Of a DNA stretch of 64,000 nucleotides, positions 46,501 to 58,047 are shown in pieces. The position numbers and the translations under genes were made by a program. Origin of the DNA: Gymnogyps californianus (taxonomy: Eukaryota; Chordata; Aves; Accipitriformes; Cathartidae); NCBI RefSeq assembly GCF_018139145.2, contig NC_059471.1, positions 80,560,520 to 80,624,519 of the forward strand, read 5' to 3'. The notes under the pieces are model-generated. The model was given only the letters and a program-made list of their open reading frames with translations. It searched no databases and had not been told where the DNA came from. The stretch's first letter is position 1; each line of letters opens with the position of its first letter.

Positions 46501-49500
46501 CTTATTTTACAAAATTGTATTTTTGTCATTATAATTGCAAGCATTTTAATTAAAATGTTGATGATAAAAAGTATTTATATAAAGGAGCTGATTATGCCTG
46601 ATGATACAAGATCAAAATTAGGCCAAAATCTTGATGTTCTCCATCATGCTTCCTTACATAGATGTGTACGCCTTTTTTCCAGTTGTTTCTGTAACAGTTG
46701 GAAGACCATTTCAGGTGTTGTATGATTGTCAGTACTGTTCAGGTTGACACTGATCTAAAAAGGAGCTGTGTTAGAGCCAAGAACTGATCTTTTTGCCAGT
46801 TACAAATATGTCTCTTTCCTCCTTGAACTTACCTCAGTGTAGAAGTAAACTTAATAAAGCCATTTCCCCCCTAATACCTAGCCTTCCAGTTCTTAAACAT
46901 TAAAACCAAAGTGCTTTTGGCTGCATTTTGATGAATGTTTAAGTTGAATCTTAGAGTTTGACTTAAAAAAAGAGGGGAAAAAAGAAAGACTTCCCTTCCA
47001 AATGTATTTATATACTTAAAGAATATTTTTGTGAAATATGTCTCTCTATTGTAGGCCAGACATTTCCTTCATATAGAATATGGCCATAGGTATTCAATAT
47101 TTATGCCTGTGCTTAATTGCATACACAACAGTTTCACAGAAGTAACAGCTGTACTCCTGTGCAGAAAGTTTTGTGTGTGTGTACGTTTAGGACTTGGCCT
47201 TAGTTGCTAGTTTATAATCTCTAAGAATTTCCTGTCTGGAGTAGAAATGTTTTAAAATCCATCTTACTTCTACTTTGTAGATTTTAAATACAATACCCAG
47301 TAACTAAAAGCTTTCAATAGGCAGTGAACAACTAGTTGGTGGGCCTTCTGGTTCGTCTTTGTGGTTCATGTTTTATCTTTGTTCGCATACCTCCAGTCCC
47401 CTCTCAGCGAAGACTGGGTGAAGGGATGTTTGACTGCCGCCCGCAATGCTCTTAAGGAAGAATGAGTCTGTGAGGCTTCCATGTAAATAACATGGCATGT
47501 AGTAATGAGAAAGTTAGCAACTCTGCTAATTGCTCATGAGACATCCCTATGTAGAATTGTGCTTTGAAAGTTTCTTTCAAGTAATCTCCGTATCTCTAGT
47601 CTGAATTTTTTATCCACTAGCAATGCCGACTCATTCTGCAGCTAAAAGCAAAAAATGCATATTCCAAACATTGTCTAGTCACAGTTAGTTCCTCCTGTTA
47701 TAGTCCTCAGAGAAGGTAAGGCTCCCCTTCTGAGATGAAGGAGGCCTGTCACCAAAGGAATGAAATAAATTATAGTGGTATGCAAAAGATAAAATGAAAA
47801 GACAGGTGTGGAGATCACAGATGAAACTTTAGTCAGATGAAGGAAACAGTTGTAAATATGCAGTCTAGTTCATAATGTAGGAAAAAGGGAACTCATGTAG
47901 TTCCCAGGCAGTATATAGGTAGAGTTTGAGTGGTTTATAAATGTTTGGGGTACTTTTTCCTTCTTGCATTGAACACAGGATTTTTCAAAGGCTTTCTGTC
48001 TAAGGTAGGCTCTAGACTTCATTTACCAAGCCTTTTTGAGAAACAATGTAGATGTTTTTCATATTGTTAAGATACATTGTTTACCGTATTTTCCAAAATT
48101 GCTGTGAGGTCAGTCTGCTGGGCTCTGTCAAGTGTCCCTGTACTGTGGTCCAGCAGGCCTGCCCTGACAGAAGCCACGTTCACAAGCTGCTGGGTGTTGC
48201 AGGCCGCCTCTCAGTGTGACGGCTGGCTCCTTGCTGCTCACGTGTGTTGGTGCACACAAATCTCCTCTGACTCGGCTAAAGCATCTTGTGGGACAGTGTA
48301 ACGCATTTGATGGAGCCTCTGGGCCTCTCCCCGAAGAGCGTGAGGAAGAAAACTTTACCATGGGTGTTTACTGTGGCAAAACGCATCTGTCAGGAGATGT
48401 TTTGGGAAGCCAGGGAGGAGGTTAACAGCAACAAGATGAGGCAGCAAGGCCAGATTTGCATGGCACAGCCATATGGCTGTTGAAATATTACTGTCAAATC
48501 GCTTCCTGTTGGTGGGTGAAGAGGGCTGGGGTGCGCCCTGCGGGAGGGCAGGGTTGGAGGTGTCATGATTCGGGGGGGGGCACCCTTCTCTATGTGGTAA
48601 GGACTGCACGAGGCGCCCTCCTGCTCTCCTGCTCACCAGCAAGGGCTGTCCGTCAGCCATGGCTATTGTTTGATGCAATTAGTTTTTATTGACTGAGACG
48701 ACCTTAATAGGTTTCATTTATGTACCTTGGTTTTATTGCAGTGTAGCCCTCTAAATACCCAGGAGGCTCCTAAAATAACAAAGATACTATTAATTAGACA
48801 CTAAAAGGAACGTAAGCTTTAAAACAATACTTTCTTTTCCTTGCTCATCTTTTAATACATGTATGTATTTAAAACTATACCTTCAAGCTTGGAGTCGTAC
48901 AACAGCTAAAATGTTTTGACAAGTGATAGCTGAGGTTACTATAAAAAAGAAATTTATGTAATTCTCTTTTTTTTTTCCTTCCCTTTTTGTTTATTTTGCA
49001 TATTTGAGACAGTGTTGTCACAGTCAGTTTCATTGCAGTCCTCCAAGGTCACTGTTTTTCCCGTCCAGTCTGTTGGATGTTTTACCCAATAGTGAGGATA
49101 TTTTTTAAATAGTAAGAATAACATGAAATGGTTTTCAGATGCATAAAAGCAAACATAAGAATTAGGACTGATTTACCCTCTCAAACTATTCTACCCCACT
49201 TGTTTGAAACTGAGCAGATTTCACACTGATGGTGTGTTTAAAATGGGGGAAAAGGGAGAGAGAAGAAATAGCAATAGCTAAATGAAAGACCTTATAGCTA
49301 AAAGCTTAATGTGTAATAGAATATTTTTCTGCCATTTGTGCAATCAGCAACAAAAGAATAAAGACAGTACATTGGACTAGAAGCTAAACTCTTCTGGTGT
49401 GAGATGAAAATTTATCTGCTTTATTGTAATTTTAAAAATACATTGTTTGTTTTTCTGCTAATGAGTGCATGCCAGATTATTGTTTACCAGTTACCATTCT

Positions 49501-50344
49501 AGTCCAAATCAGACTTGAAGTTGGCAGAACATAAAGGAAATTTCAAGACAGCTAAATATCATTGTCCAGAGCTTAATTTACTGTATATTTTTGTAACTTC
49601 AAAATTACAATAGATCAAGGAACAGGCGTATTAGGGTCACCAGCACAATGTGGTATTCAGTTCAAATAACTCATATTTTTATGGATTCATCCTATTTAAG
49701 CATTGATTAAAATCTCAGTATTACTGCCTTTAAAATTAAAAATCCAATTGTCGTTTAAAAATAGAGCTGTTTAGAGTGGAATACTAGTACGGACTTCTCT
49801 GAAACTTGTTTCTTGCCCATTGGTTTGAATGTACTATTTCTGCACAACCAGTACCCAGTTAACCAGTGGTAGAAACTGAATAGCCGAAGATGAAGTCTAG
49901 AGGACAATGACCATTTCTTACCCCTCAGTGAGGAAGTACATATAAAGCACTGTGCTTTTCCCTCGTGAAATGGCCTGACTGGCTATGGTGGTGTGAAATG
50001 TTACAGTATTTAGGTGTTTTGCTGAGCTAAGTGTAGCCATTTCACTGGTTCTTAACTTGGACTGCCTGAATGTAAGAGTATGAAAAGGTTGACAGGAAAA
50101 AGAAACTGAAATCATCAGTCTGTGTGTCCTGGGCACATTGACGGGTACGGCTAGAGTGATTTCTGCCTGATTTCAGCACTTACCAGCAGAAGCCAGAGTT
50201 TGTACAGTGAAAACTAAATGGTAGATCAGTCCAGAAACTTTCCTTGGGTAGTACTAATAAGCTTGGGGATCTTGAGTTGGTATGCATCACCTGTCTAAGA
50301 GTTACTGAGGTTTTCCTAAGAAACAAAATTTGTGTGGTTTGCAT
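37540..50344 (+). other. AT-rich probable intron, cryptic exon candidates only
   Basis: No supported exon. Homopolymers include T18 at 38446-38463, C12 at 41552-41563 and a T run at 43062-43079. Two weak splice-like signals (39675-39689 and 44893-44985) and a CpG-retaining patch at about 40255-40790 are discussed in the findings. A perfect 16-base palindrome, CATTTTAATTAAAATG, lies at 46542-46557. A mildly GC-rich patch at 48110-48680 is open on both strands and is unassigned. Confidence 0.45.
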
Positions 50345-50600
50345 TCATAGAATCATAGAATATGTCAAGTTGGAAGGGACCCATAAGGATCATCAAGTCC
50401 AACTCCCTGCTCCTCTCAGGACTACCTAAAACTAAACCATAGGACTAAGAGTGTCGTCCAGATGCTCCTTGAACTCTGACAGGCTTGGTGCTGTGACCAC
50501 TTCCTGGGGAGCCTGTTCCAGTGACTGACTACCCTCTCAGCGAAGAACTTTTTCCTAATATCCAATCTGGCATTGTTTCTGTCTGTCCATCCCTCCCATA
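50345..50600 (-). mobile_element. CR1 LINE, 5'-truncated 3' end
   Basis: The + strand begins with TCATAGAATCATAGAAT, the reverse complement of the ATTCTATGATTCTATGA satellite that ends CR1 elements, then AGTTGGAAGGGACCCATAAG and ATCATCAAGTCCAACTCCC, the hallmark of the avian CR1 3' untranslated region. Further on, TTCCTGGGGAGCCTGTTCCA and TCAGCGAAGAACTTTTTCCTAA are also standard CR1 words in reverse. The element therefore lies on the minus strand and is truncated at its 5' end near 50600. CR1 does not make clear target-site duplications and none was seen. It is non-coding. Confidence 0.92.
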
Positions 50601-51718
50601 ACAGAACACTTGGCTCTGTTAAACAACATCAGCCACGTTCGACAAGAGTGTTAATGCGCTCAAAGATAGGGGATTCCTATGGGTGTTGTGAGAATTAGTG
50701 GCCGAGGAGATGCAGGAGATCGAAGTCATGCCACTCCCTCCCAAGACGGGAACAGCACAGCTCTTAGTTCATTCCATGGGACAGCAACCAAATTAGCAGT
50801 CAAGTATGTGCGTACTGACTGGCCAGGCAGTACGTGGCGTAATCGTCTGGGTTATAGCAGAAGTTTGTGAGGCTGTTCAGCAGACATGGGATATGAAAGT
50901 GTAAAAAAGCAGATTCCTTTAGTTCTGCTGCTTATAGAACAACATGTTTATTCGTTATGTGGGCTGCAGTCTGCTATGAACTTAATTCAAAGGCTGTTGC
51001 AAACGCCTATTTGCAGAAGGGGTATGAACTTACTCTTTTTAAAATATGCTTTTGACTGTAATTGTGAAATGCAGATAAAGTTATAAATCCATCAGTGAAC
51101 TGAGTATTTTAAGCCCATCTAGTCATGTTTCCAGAGATTAGATTTTTACAAATGAGATATTTTTAGATGGATGAAATGAGCATATACCACATGCTGGAGG
51201 TATGAAGCAGCTTTATAAGTTGTAAGTTTAAAGCCTTCTGTTTACTTCTATGATGTTTTGAAATGTAATGGTGTACAGTATTTGTCATGTAGTATATCAT
51301 GATAGAAATGTAACACAGTTCTAAATGTCTGCAGAAATGCTATGCTGAAGTGAAGAATCATGAGATAAATTTATTGTTTACCAAGCAACCAGAAAATTTA
51401 TAATGATAATTAAGACTTCTTATGTAGTTAATTTCCGTAACACTTGCACAAGGACTTTTTGTTACTAAGCTATGTACAAAAACATGTATAAATTCCTTTG
51501 AGATATTGGTGTGTGATGTGCAATACATAAAGACTTCTTGGTTTTTAGACCCCATTTTCACCCTAACCTGCAACAGGAATGTGGATTTTCTTTACATTTT
51601 TATTTTGTTTGTTGTCTATTATGGCCCAACTGGCATTTCAAAATATAGCTTGTATATAACAAAATGCCTACTTCCATCAGTGTGGACATTTTTTGAAATT
51701 GTGGTATGGTTCTTATCC
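50601..51718. other. Unique spacer between two CR1 copies
   Basis: No gene or repeat is recognised. The first part (to about 50870) is slightly GC-rich; the rest is AT-rich with short chance ORFs. Confidence 0.5.
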
Positions 51719-52350
51719 AGGTTGGTCCTAAGAGGGAAAACCACATCCTGAGGTGCATCAAACACAGCATAACCAGCCGGCCAAAAGAGGTGATTATCCC
51801 ACTGTATCCAGCGTTGGTGTGGCCTCACCTTGAACACTGTGTGCAGTTCTGGGCCCCACAATTTAAGAAGGATGTGAAGGTCCTTGAATGTGTCCAGAGG
51901 AGGGCAACAAAGCTGGTGAAAGGGCTGGAAGGCATGTCCTGTGAGGAGTGGCTAAGGACTTTGGGTTTGTCTAGTTTGGAGAGAAGGAGGCTGAGGGGCA
52001 ACCTCATTGCTCTCTCCAGCTTCCTGAGGAGGGGAAGTGGAGAGGGAGGTGCTGATCTCTTCTCCCTGGGATCCAGTGACAGGACATGTGGGAATGGTTC
52101 AAAGCTGCACCAGGGGAGGTTCAGACTGGACATTAAGAAGCATTTCTTTACTGAGAGGGTGGTCAAACACTGGAACAGGCTTCCTAGAGAGGTGGTCGAT
52201 GCCCCAAGCCTGTCAGTGTTTAAGAGGCATTTGGACAATGCCCTTAACGACATGCTTTAACTTTTGGTCAGCCCTGAAGTGGTCAGGCAGTTGGACTAGA
52301 TGATCGTTGTAGATCGCTTCCAACTGAAATAGTCTAGTCTGTTCTATTCT
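51719..52350 (+). mobile_element. CR1 LINE, 5'-truncated, with ORF2 tail and 3' end
   Basis: This + strand copy starts inside the reverse transcriptase ORF and runs to the 3' end. After the ORF stop it reads GGCAGTTGGACTAGATGATC and TTCCAACTGAAATAGTCTAG, and it closes with TCTGTTCTATTCT, a short form of the CR1 terminal satellite. It lies 1.1 kb from the other CR1 copy and in opposite orientation. Its reading frame is uninterrupted, which suggests it is younger than the other CR1 pieces in the window. The 5' edge is approximate. Confidence 0.92.
51720..52260 (+). pseudogene. CR1 ORF2 C-terminal fragment (reverse transcriptase)
   Basis: About 180 codons of the C-terminal end of CR1 ORF2 are open here, after the polymerase domain. 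Recognisable blocks in order are [19 protein letters not shown], a [14 protein letters not shown] block, [34 protein letters not shown] and [19 protein letters not shown], and it stops at TAA. The polymerase catalytic motif and the endonuclease domain are missing because of 5' truncation, so it cannot retrotranspose. An ATG at 51706 lies in flanking sequence and is not the true start. Confidence 0.9.
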
Positions 52351-55300
52351 TTAGCATTCTCTAGCTGTGGAACTCCTGTTGTTACTAGACCTGTAGAGCT
52401 TAGTATCTCATAGATCAGGCGGAACATACATTCTATAACCACACAAAACATAGAAGAAAATAAAAAAATACTGAGGCATTCCTTTAGACTGGGACTTGAT
52501 AGAAAGTCTGCTTTGAGTGTGGGGACGTGACAGTTCAGGCATTTTGGAACATCCACTCTTGGCAGTCAAGTCAAAGAGTTTGTTACAGTCTGTTCTCGAT
52601 ATTGTTTTCCAGGCACAAGAAGCTTTATGCTCCAGTAATGATGACAGTATAAAAAACAGTGTGATAGCCTAGTACCGCCTGTGTAGATGGGGCTATTCTG
52701 CTAGAGGGGCTGTGGTGTTTGTTTTGTTTTGTTTTGTTTTTTTAAATTCAGTTGTAATCTGTTTAAAGCTTGGTCCATTTACCTGTCCCCTTGCTGTAAG
52801 CCAGCAAGTATCAAGTGGTTTGAACCGCGTTATACTGGATTATAAAACACTTCTCCAGTAATGAGGTGCTTATACTTAGCAGTGATTACGGAAAATGTAA
52901 TAGACATAAATATATGACTTTGCACAGAACGGGGAAAAAGGGTTTGTGAAATGACAACATAGTGGATGATTGAGCAACTATTTTTGTTCCATTTCAAGTA
53001 TAATAAGCAGTGCATTCTGAAAGCATGCAGATCATCCTGCAAAAAATTTGCCAAACTTTTATTCTGGAGACGAGAGATTATATTGGTAACTGGAAGAGAG
53101 CTCAAGAGAAAAATTGGTCATCCAGGATTAAGCTCACCATCTGTGCTGATGGTCTTTCCTGGACTGACACATCCAGGGTGTGTCCAGTGCTTACTTTTGT
53201 TTTCTTATCATACTCAAATTTAATTACCTGTATTTAGAATGAAATCCCTTAAAACTGAAAAATCATTTACATTACTTTGTACTCTTTTTGAAATGCTGCA
53301 TTCACAGCAAGTTATTTGCCTCTTGCTGGGTATAGCAGTGAAGAAATGGTGCTTTAAGTGACCGCACTGTGTGGTTGGATGGGATGTGATCCATGGATCG
53401 AATGGTTAAAACTTGAAAGCCTCCCTTCACCTGCTGTTGCTCTCTATCCATTTCTCTGAGGAATTATTAACAGGTGCTGAAGGCACAAGTGCTGCATGGC
53501 CCTGAACTCTCAATGCACAAAGAAAAGATCAAACATACTTTTTTTTTTTTTTTTAAAAGGAAACCACTGGAGTTGGAATTCATTGTGACTGAGGACTAAT
53601 CTGACAATACGTGGTAGATTTTAAGTGAGAGTGAAATATAACTGTTAACAATCGCATCAACTGTTGTTTTTCAATCTGTTTTTCATGTCCTACCACAGGG
53701 AGGACACTAGCAGAATGAGGAGGGATCAAGAAACTATTTTAATCAAACGTTAAGCACTGTTGAGAGAGGTATGGCTGGGTGTGCTGCGCTCAGAAAGAGA
53801 TACAGACACTCTTCTAAAATAAGTAAGATTATTTTCCCGTCCTTTTTTCTTCATATCAGTGCTCATCCCATCCTCCACATCATGTTTGTTAGGCTGAAGA
53901 TTTTGAAAAGATAACATTTGCTTTCTTTCCATATCAAGATCTCAATCCCATCTGTGTTGACATTTTAGCTTTATGAGGGAGAATGCATTATGTAAAGTTT
54001 CCATTAGCCTGCAAAATATTAAATTAAGTGTTGAAAACATGAGTTGTTTTTGGTGAGTGAAGCAGAGCAAGCCATAGAGATGATTTGTACTCGTCAAAAT
54101 TAGATAAAGTTTTTTTATTTTACGTTAGACAGAGAACTTAGCCTACCACTCACTTTCCTTCCTTCTCTTTACCTTTGTTCAGAAAATGAAATACACTGAA
54201 CAAAGGCCAAGTTCTTAATAACACAAGTGAAACCATAACTATAATTTGTAGTTGGGAATACTGTGAGTAGCATATGTGGCCGTACATTCCTTTGGCAAGA
54301 TGTTATTCACATTCTCCTTGAACATGTAATTATGTATCATTGCTTAATAAGGAGAGAACTTCTTTGTCAAACATTTCTCTGTAGTGTTAAGCTTTCAAAC
54401 TGCATATTGTAATAGAATGTTTTGGAAGGTATCAGAAGATTCAATTGCTGCAATTTTTTTCCTGATGGGAGATAACATTGCTACAGCATTAATTGTAGTC
54501 CAAAATAGGTAAAAGTGTAATATGCAATAGTGTATTTGTGCATAAGTAGTACAGGAATATAAATGAAATCTGTCTTGACATGCACTCATGATAACATTTT
54601 TCCAGCTTGTTTACAAAATGAAAGAATATCTGTCTCTGGTAGAAAATTCTATGTTTAAAGCAGTCTCCCACTATCCTTTGAAGTGTTAAATCCTCCTAGT
54701 TTCATTTTTTTTGGCACAAGAGTAGTGGATGTTTAAGAAGCCAACAACATTAGCTTGCACAGGAGCATTCCTGTCTTATTTTTGTTTCTAGGTCTGTTTC
54801 CTGTGTTGGGGGAAGGGGAATGAGAGCACAGCTGCTCCCAAAGTTCAAGATGAAGCTGCTTCTTTAGTGTGTTTTAAGCCTTGGTCACAGTTTCTTACTG
54901 GAAGTCTTTAAATGAGCTTTAGTCTGATCTTCAATTGCTCTTTTATAGGCATGAAATCTCCCTCCTTCTCCCCTCTCTTCCCTCGCCCTCCGTCCCAGTC
55001 CCCAGCAACTAAACCCACTCTCTAATAAAACAAAACTCCTGATTATCTGCAAAATAAATATCCAAGAGACCCTCAGAAGCAGAGCATTTTGGCGTACATG
55101 TTTCTGAGACCAAGTAGATAATTGGTTCAGCATCAGCTTGATGGAGTGATCGATCAGTATTTGTTCTGAGATTTTTTTTTTTCCTCATTTTTAAAATGTT
55201 GATGCTTGCTGGCACAAAAGATTGGCTACTTTGGATACCAAAGCTGATCCATTTGAACCTTTGTTTCTCAGATAAGCTGAACATCACGGAGAAGGGGAGA

Positions 55301-55789
55301 TGAATTTTCTGCCTGGTTATTTATGGTACCTCCAGTAATTCAGATGGAAAAGTAACAGCCTACTCCTTTCTTACATTTTCTTATACATATTTTAAACAAA
55401 GTCTTCTATCTGAATTTTGGCATACATATTCCCCAATCAGAAACACTTCTAGTTTTTCATAGTTTTACAAATGAATTAAAGCACCTCCTCCTTCTGTTTG
55501 TCCAGTTAACATTTTTATTCGCCTGTGTTGCAATCACACGTACATAAAAGGAATAAACCAAGCCTGCAGTGGGAAGAATATTGGTGTTGCAGTTACTTTC
55601 TTTCATGCACTGGTAGGCCTTTCTGTTGCGGTACCCTTGCTTATATAGACTAAAATGTTTGGGTGAGAAGGAAAAGCACATATGGTTGGTTGTGTTTGAT
55701 TTTCCTACTTGAGAGCAGCTTGATGGTTGGTATAGGAAGGGTATGTTTTGTTTAAAATGTAGAATAATGGGAAATAAGAATGTTGGTGC
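52351..55789. other. Non-coding DNA, TTTTG repeat
   Basis: No gene is supported. A (GTTTT)n stretch lies at about 52718-52742, and T runs occur near 53540-53554 and 55173-55182. Open frames are below 95 codons and have no recognisable domain. Confidence 0.5.
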
Positions 55790-56960
55790 TTCCCAGAGGC
55801 ATATAGCCCCGGGGCAACGGGTAGGTAGATGGAAGTCCAGTTTTCAGCATGGCTGTTTTAAAGTCTGAAGGTAGTTTAATCCAAAAAGAGCTGACAAAGG
55901 AGTTAATGTTGGACTCTCACTGTTGATTTACAAAAGTCTTGGCATACCAGGAAGATAGTAGAAACCTGGATGAGCACCAGTGTTGTAGACCAGGTAACTG
56001 AGGTAGTTATATGCCCAGATACTGATCCAGGTAAAAAGATGGAATAACTGGTGTAGGACTTGCTTAATAAAGGACAGAGGAGAATCACAGGATATCGCTA
56101 ATGCTTGTCAGCATGAGTTTGTTAAAAATAGATCCTGTTACACTACTACCCTTGCCATGTTTTCGAGGTGCTTATACATTGGGCTGTTGACAAAGTAGTA
56201 GTGTGAAAATACACATTTAGACTTCTGTAAGGTCACTCCCTTGGTGCTATTTGGCATTTTGATGAAGAAACAAGAATGATGCACGGTGAGAAGGACACAG
56301 TGGCTGAATGAGACCTAAAGGAAGATGAATACGGTTACATTTGAGGTCCTTGAGTATCTGTGCGTACCAGTGGGTTGCCAGTCCTCCACACTTGAACTTT
56401 TTTTTTATCTGCGCCCTTGTAAAAATAATCACTTATAAAGTTTATAGATGATTCAAAGATTGAGAAAATAATAATGAATGAAGCAAATCGCTGAGTGGCT
56501 GTGCTTGTCAAACTGGGCAAAACAAGATTGTTGCTTTAATATAGCAAATGTAACATTGTGCACCAAGAGACAAAGACGTAGGACTTCTTTTTAGAGCAAT
56601 AGACTCCATCCTGCATAAAACATCTGCGGCTGAAAGGGCTGACATGATCTCTGGGTACATAAGCTAGAAGGTTTGGGAATGGGAAGGAAGATGATACTCT
56701 GTCTGGCACTGAGAGGACTAAGGCAGGATTGTTTTCTCTAGTTCTAGTGTCCATAAGTAAAGACGACAATAGATGAAGGTTCAAAGAAGAGTCACAAGAA
56801 TGATTAAAGGATGGAAACAAGCCTTAAGTAAAAAGGTTCTTTGAGTTAAGGTATTGAGCTTAACAAATAGCTAAAAGGTATTCTCTTTGAGCCTTCATAA
56901 TGTATAAATCTCTGAACTTCTGGTGTTTAATTCTAACTGGGAGAATAATGGAGCCCCTCT
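55790..56960 (+). mobile_element. Ancient CR1/L3-like LINE relic
   Basis: Scattered words match the order of an old CR1/L3-type ORF2 and 3' region on the + strand: TTAATAAAGGACAGAGGAGA near 56064, then CAGCATGAGTTTGTTAAAAA and TAGATCCTGTTA near 56110-56140 (the 'xxHGFVKNRSC' block of reverse transcriptase), GGACTTCTGTAAGG-like sequence near 56220, a TTGTGCACCAAGAGACAAAG block near 56554, then GAGTCACAAGAATGATTAAAGG near 56789 and GAGCTTAACAAATAGCTAAAAGG near 56856. Stops and frameshifts are everywhere, so no protein is made. The edges are approximate. The call is by eye against recalled family patterns. Confidence 0.6.
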
Positions 56961-58005
56961 ATTCTGATTCCAGTTCTGTCATGTCTTGACAGTTTTAAAA
57001 GCTTCACAAATTTTATATATAATAAGGGCTTAAGAAGTATTCAGCGAAGTAGTTAAATATAATTACCTGATTTTGTAGGTGGAGAAACTGGGATAAAGTC
57101 ACATGCTTTAGTTCTACCTCTGGATTTTTTATGGAGTACATTTACAGAAATCTCAGGGTAGGGGTATTTTCTAATTATGTTGTCCATTGAAATGGTTCTG
57201 TGAACTTTCCAAATTCTGGGTAATTAAGTTGTTTTTTTGTTGTTTTTTTTTTTTTTTAAGAGAATTTACATTTGTTATATGAGCTCTGATCTTGAGGAAT
57301 TGTATTAGTACCTGCGATCCTAAAACTGAAATTCAGTGGAAACTAAGATGAAAGTGAGAGCTAGGGGGTTTGATAATTATCTGATAACTGCAAAAAGTGA
57401 ACAGTAGCATGCATAATGAAAAATATATTAAAATACTTTCTTTAATAATCCAATAACACACATACATACCCATATATGGATTACTCGGAAAAATCAAACA
57501 GGCGAGACTGGTATGGACTATAGCAGATTATAGAGAAAGACTGCGAAGTCAAGAAATATGTGATAGGGTGAAACATATTAGAAATATACTCAAGGAAGAA
57601 CAAGTAGTTCTGCTCTTTACTTTTAAAAATGCATCCTCTTATTTATAATGGAATCAGTATATCACCCAGTATATATATATATGTATATATAAATATATAT
57701 GTTATTTCTGTGGAAATGAAAAGAATTTTTTTTTTTCTGTCTTAAGAAGTGCCATATGCTGATGTTGGAGAAAAGTTTTATTGCCGTTTCTTATCATTAA
57801 AATATATATTAAAGAAGAAGTAATACAAGCTGTAAATTATTATTGTAGATTTTGCATAAATGTTCATTATGCAGTGTCTTTTCCTATATAAGTAGCAGGA
57901 GGCAAATAATAAACTAAATAATTAATGCAGTACACAATATAGTGTTTTCAGGCAAAATGCTTATGGTTATATAAGGCAGGAAAAATATAAGTGAAACCCA
58001 AAAAT
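56961..58005. other. AT-rich non-coding DNA with (TA)n patch
   Basis: No gene is seen. A T run lies at 57242-57257 and an interrupted TA repeat at 57668-57702. Confidence 0.55.

Positions 58006-58046
<41 letters not shown>
58006..58046 (+). repeat. G41 homopolymer
   Basis: Forty-one consecutive G bases follow AAAAT and end at AGAAATG. Runs this long are rare in vertebrate genomes and are prone to sequencing and assembly error. The tract could form stacked G-quadruplexes on the + strand. Confidence 0.97.

Positions 58047-58047
<1 letters not shown>

Noticed and set aside
48110..48680. Possible processed pseudogene in a mildly GC-rich patch
   Set aside because: Frames are short on both strands, no known protein is recognisable, and no poly(A) remnant or target duplication was found.
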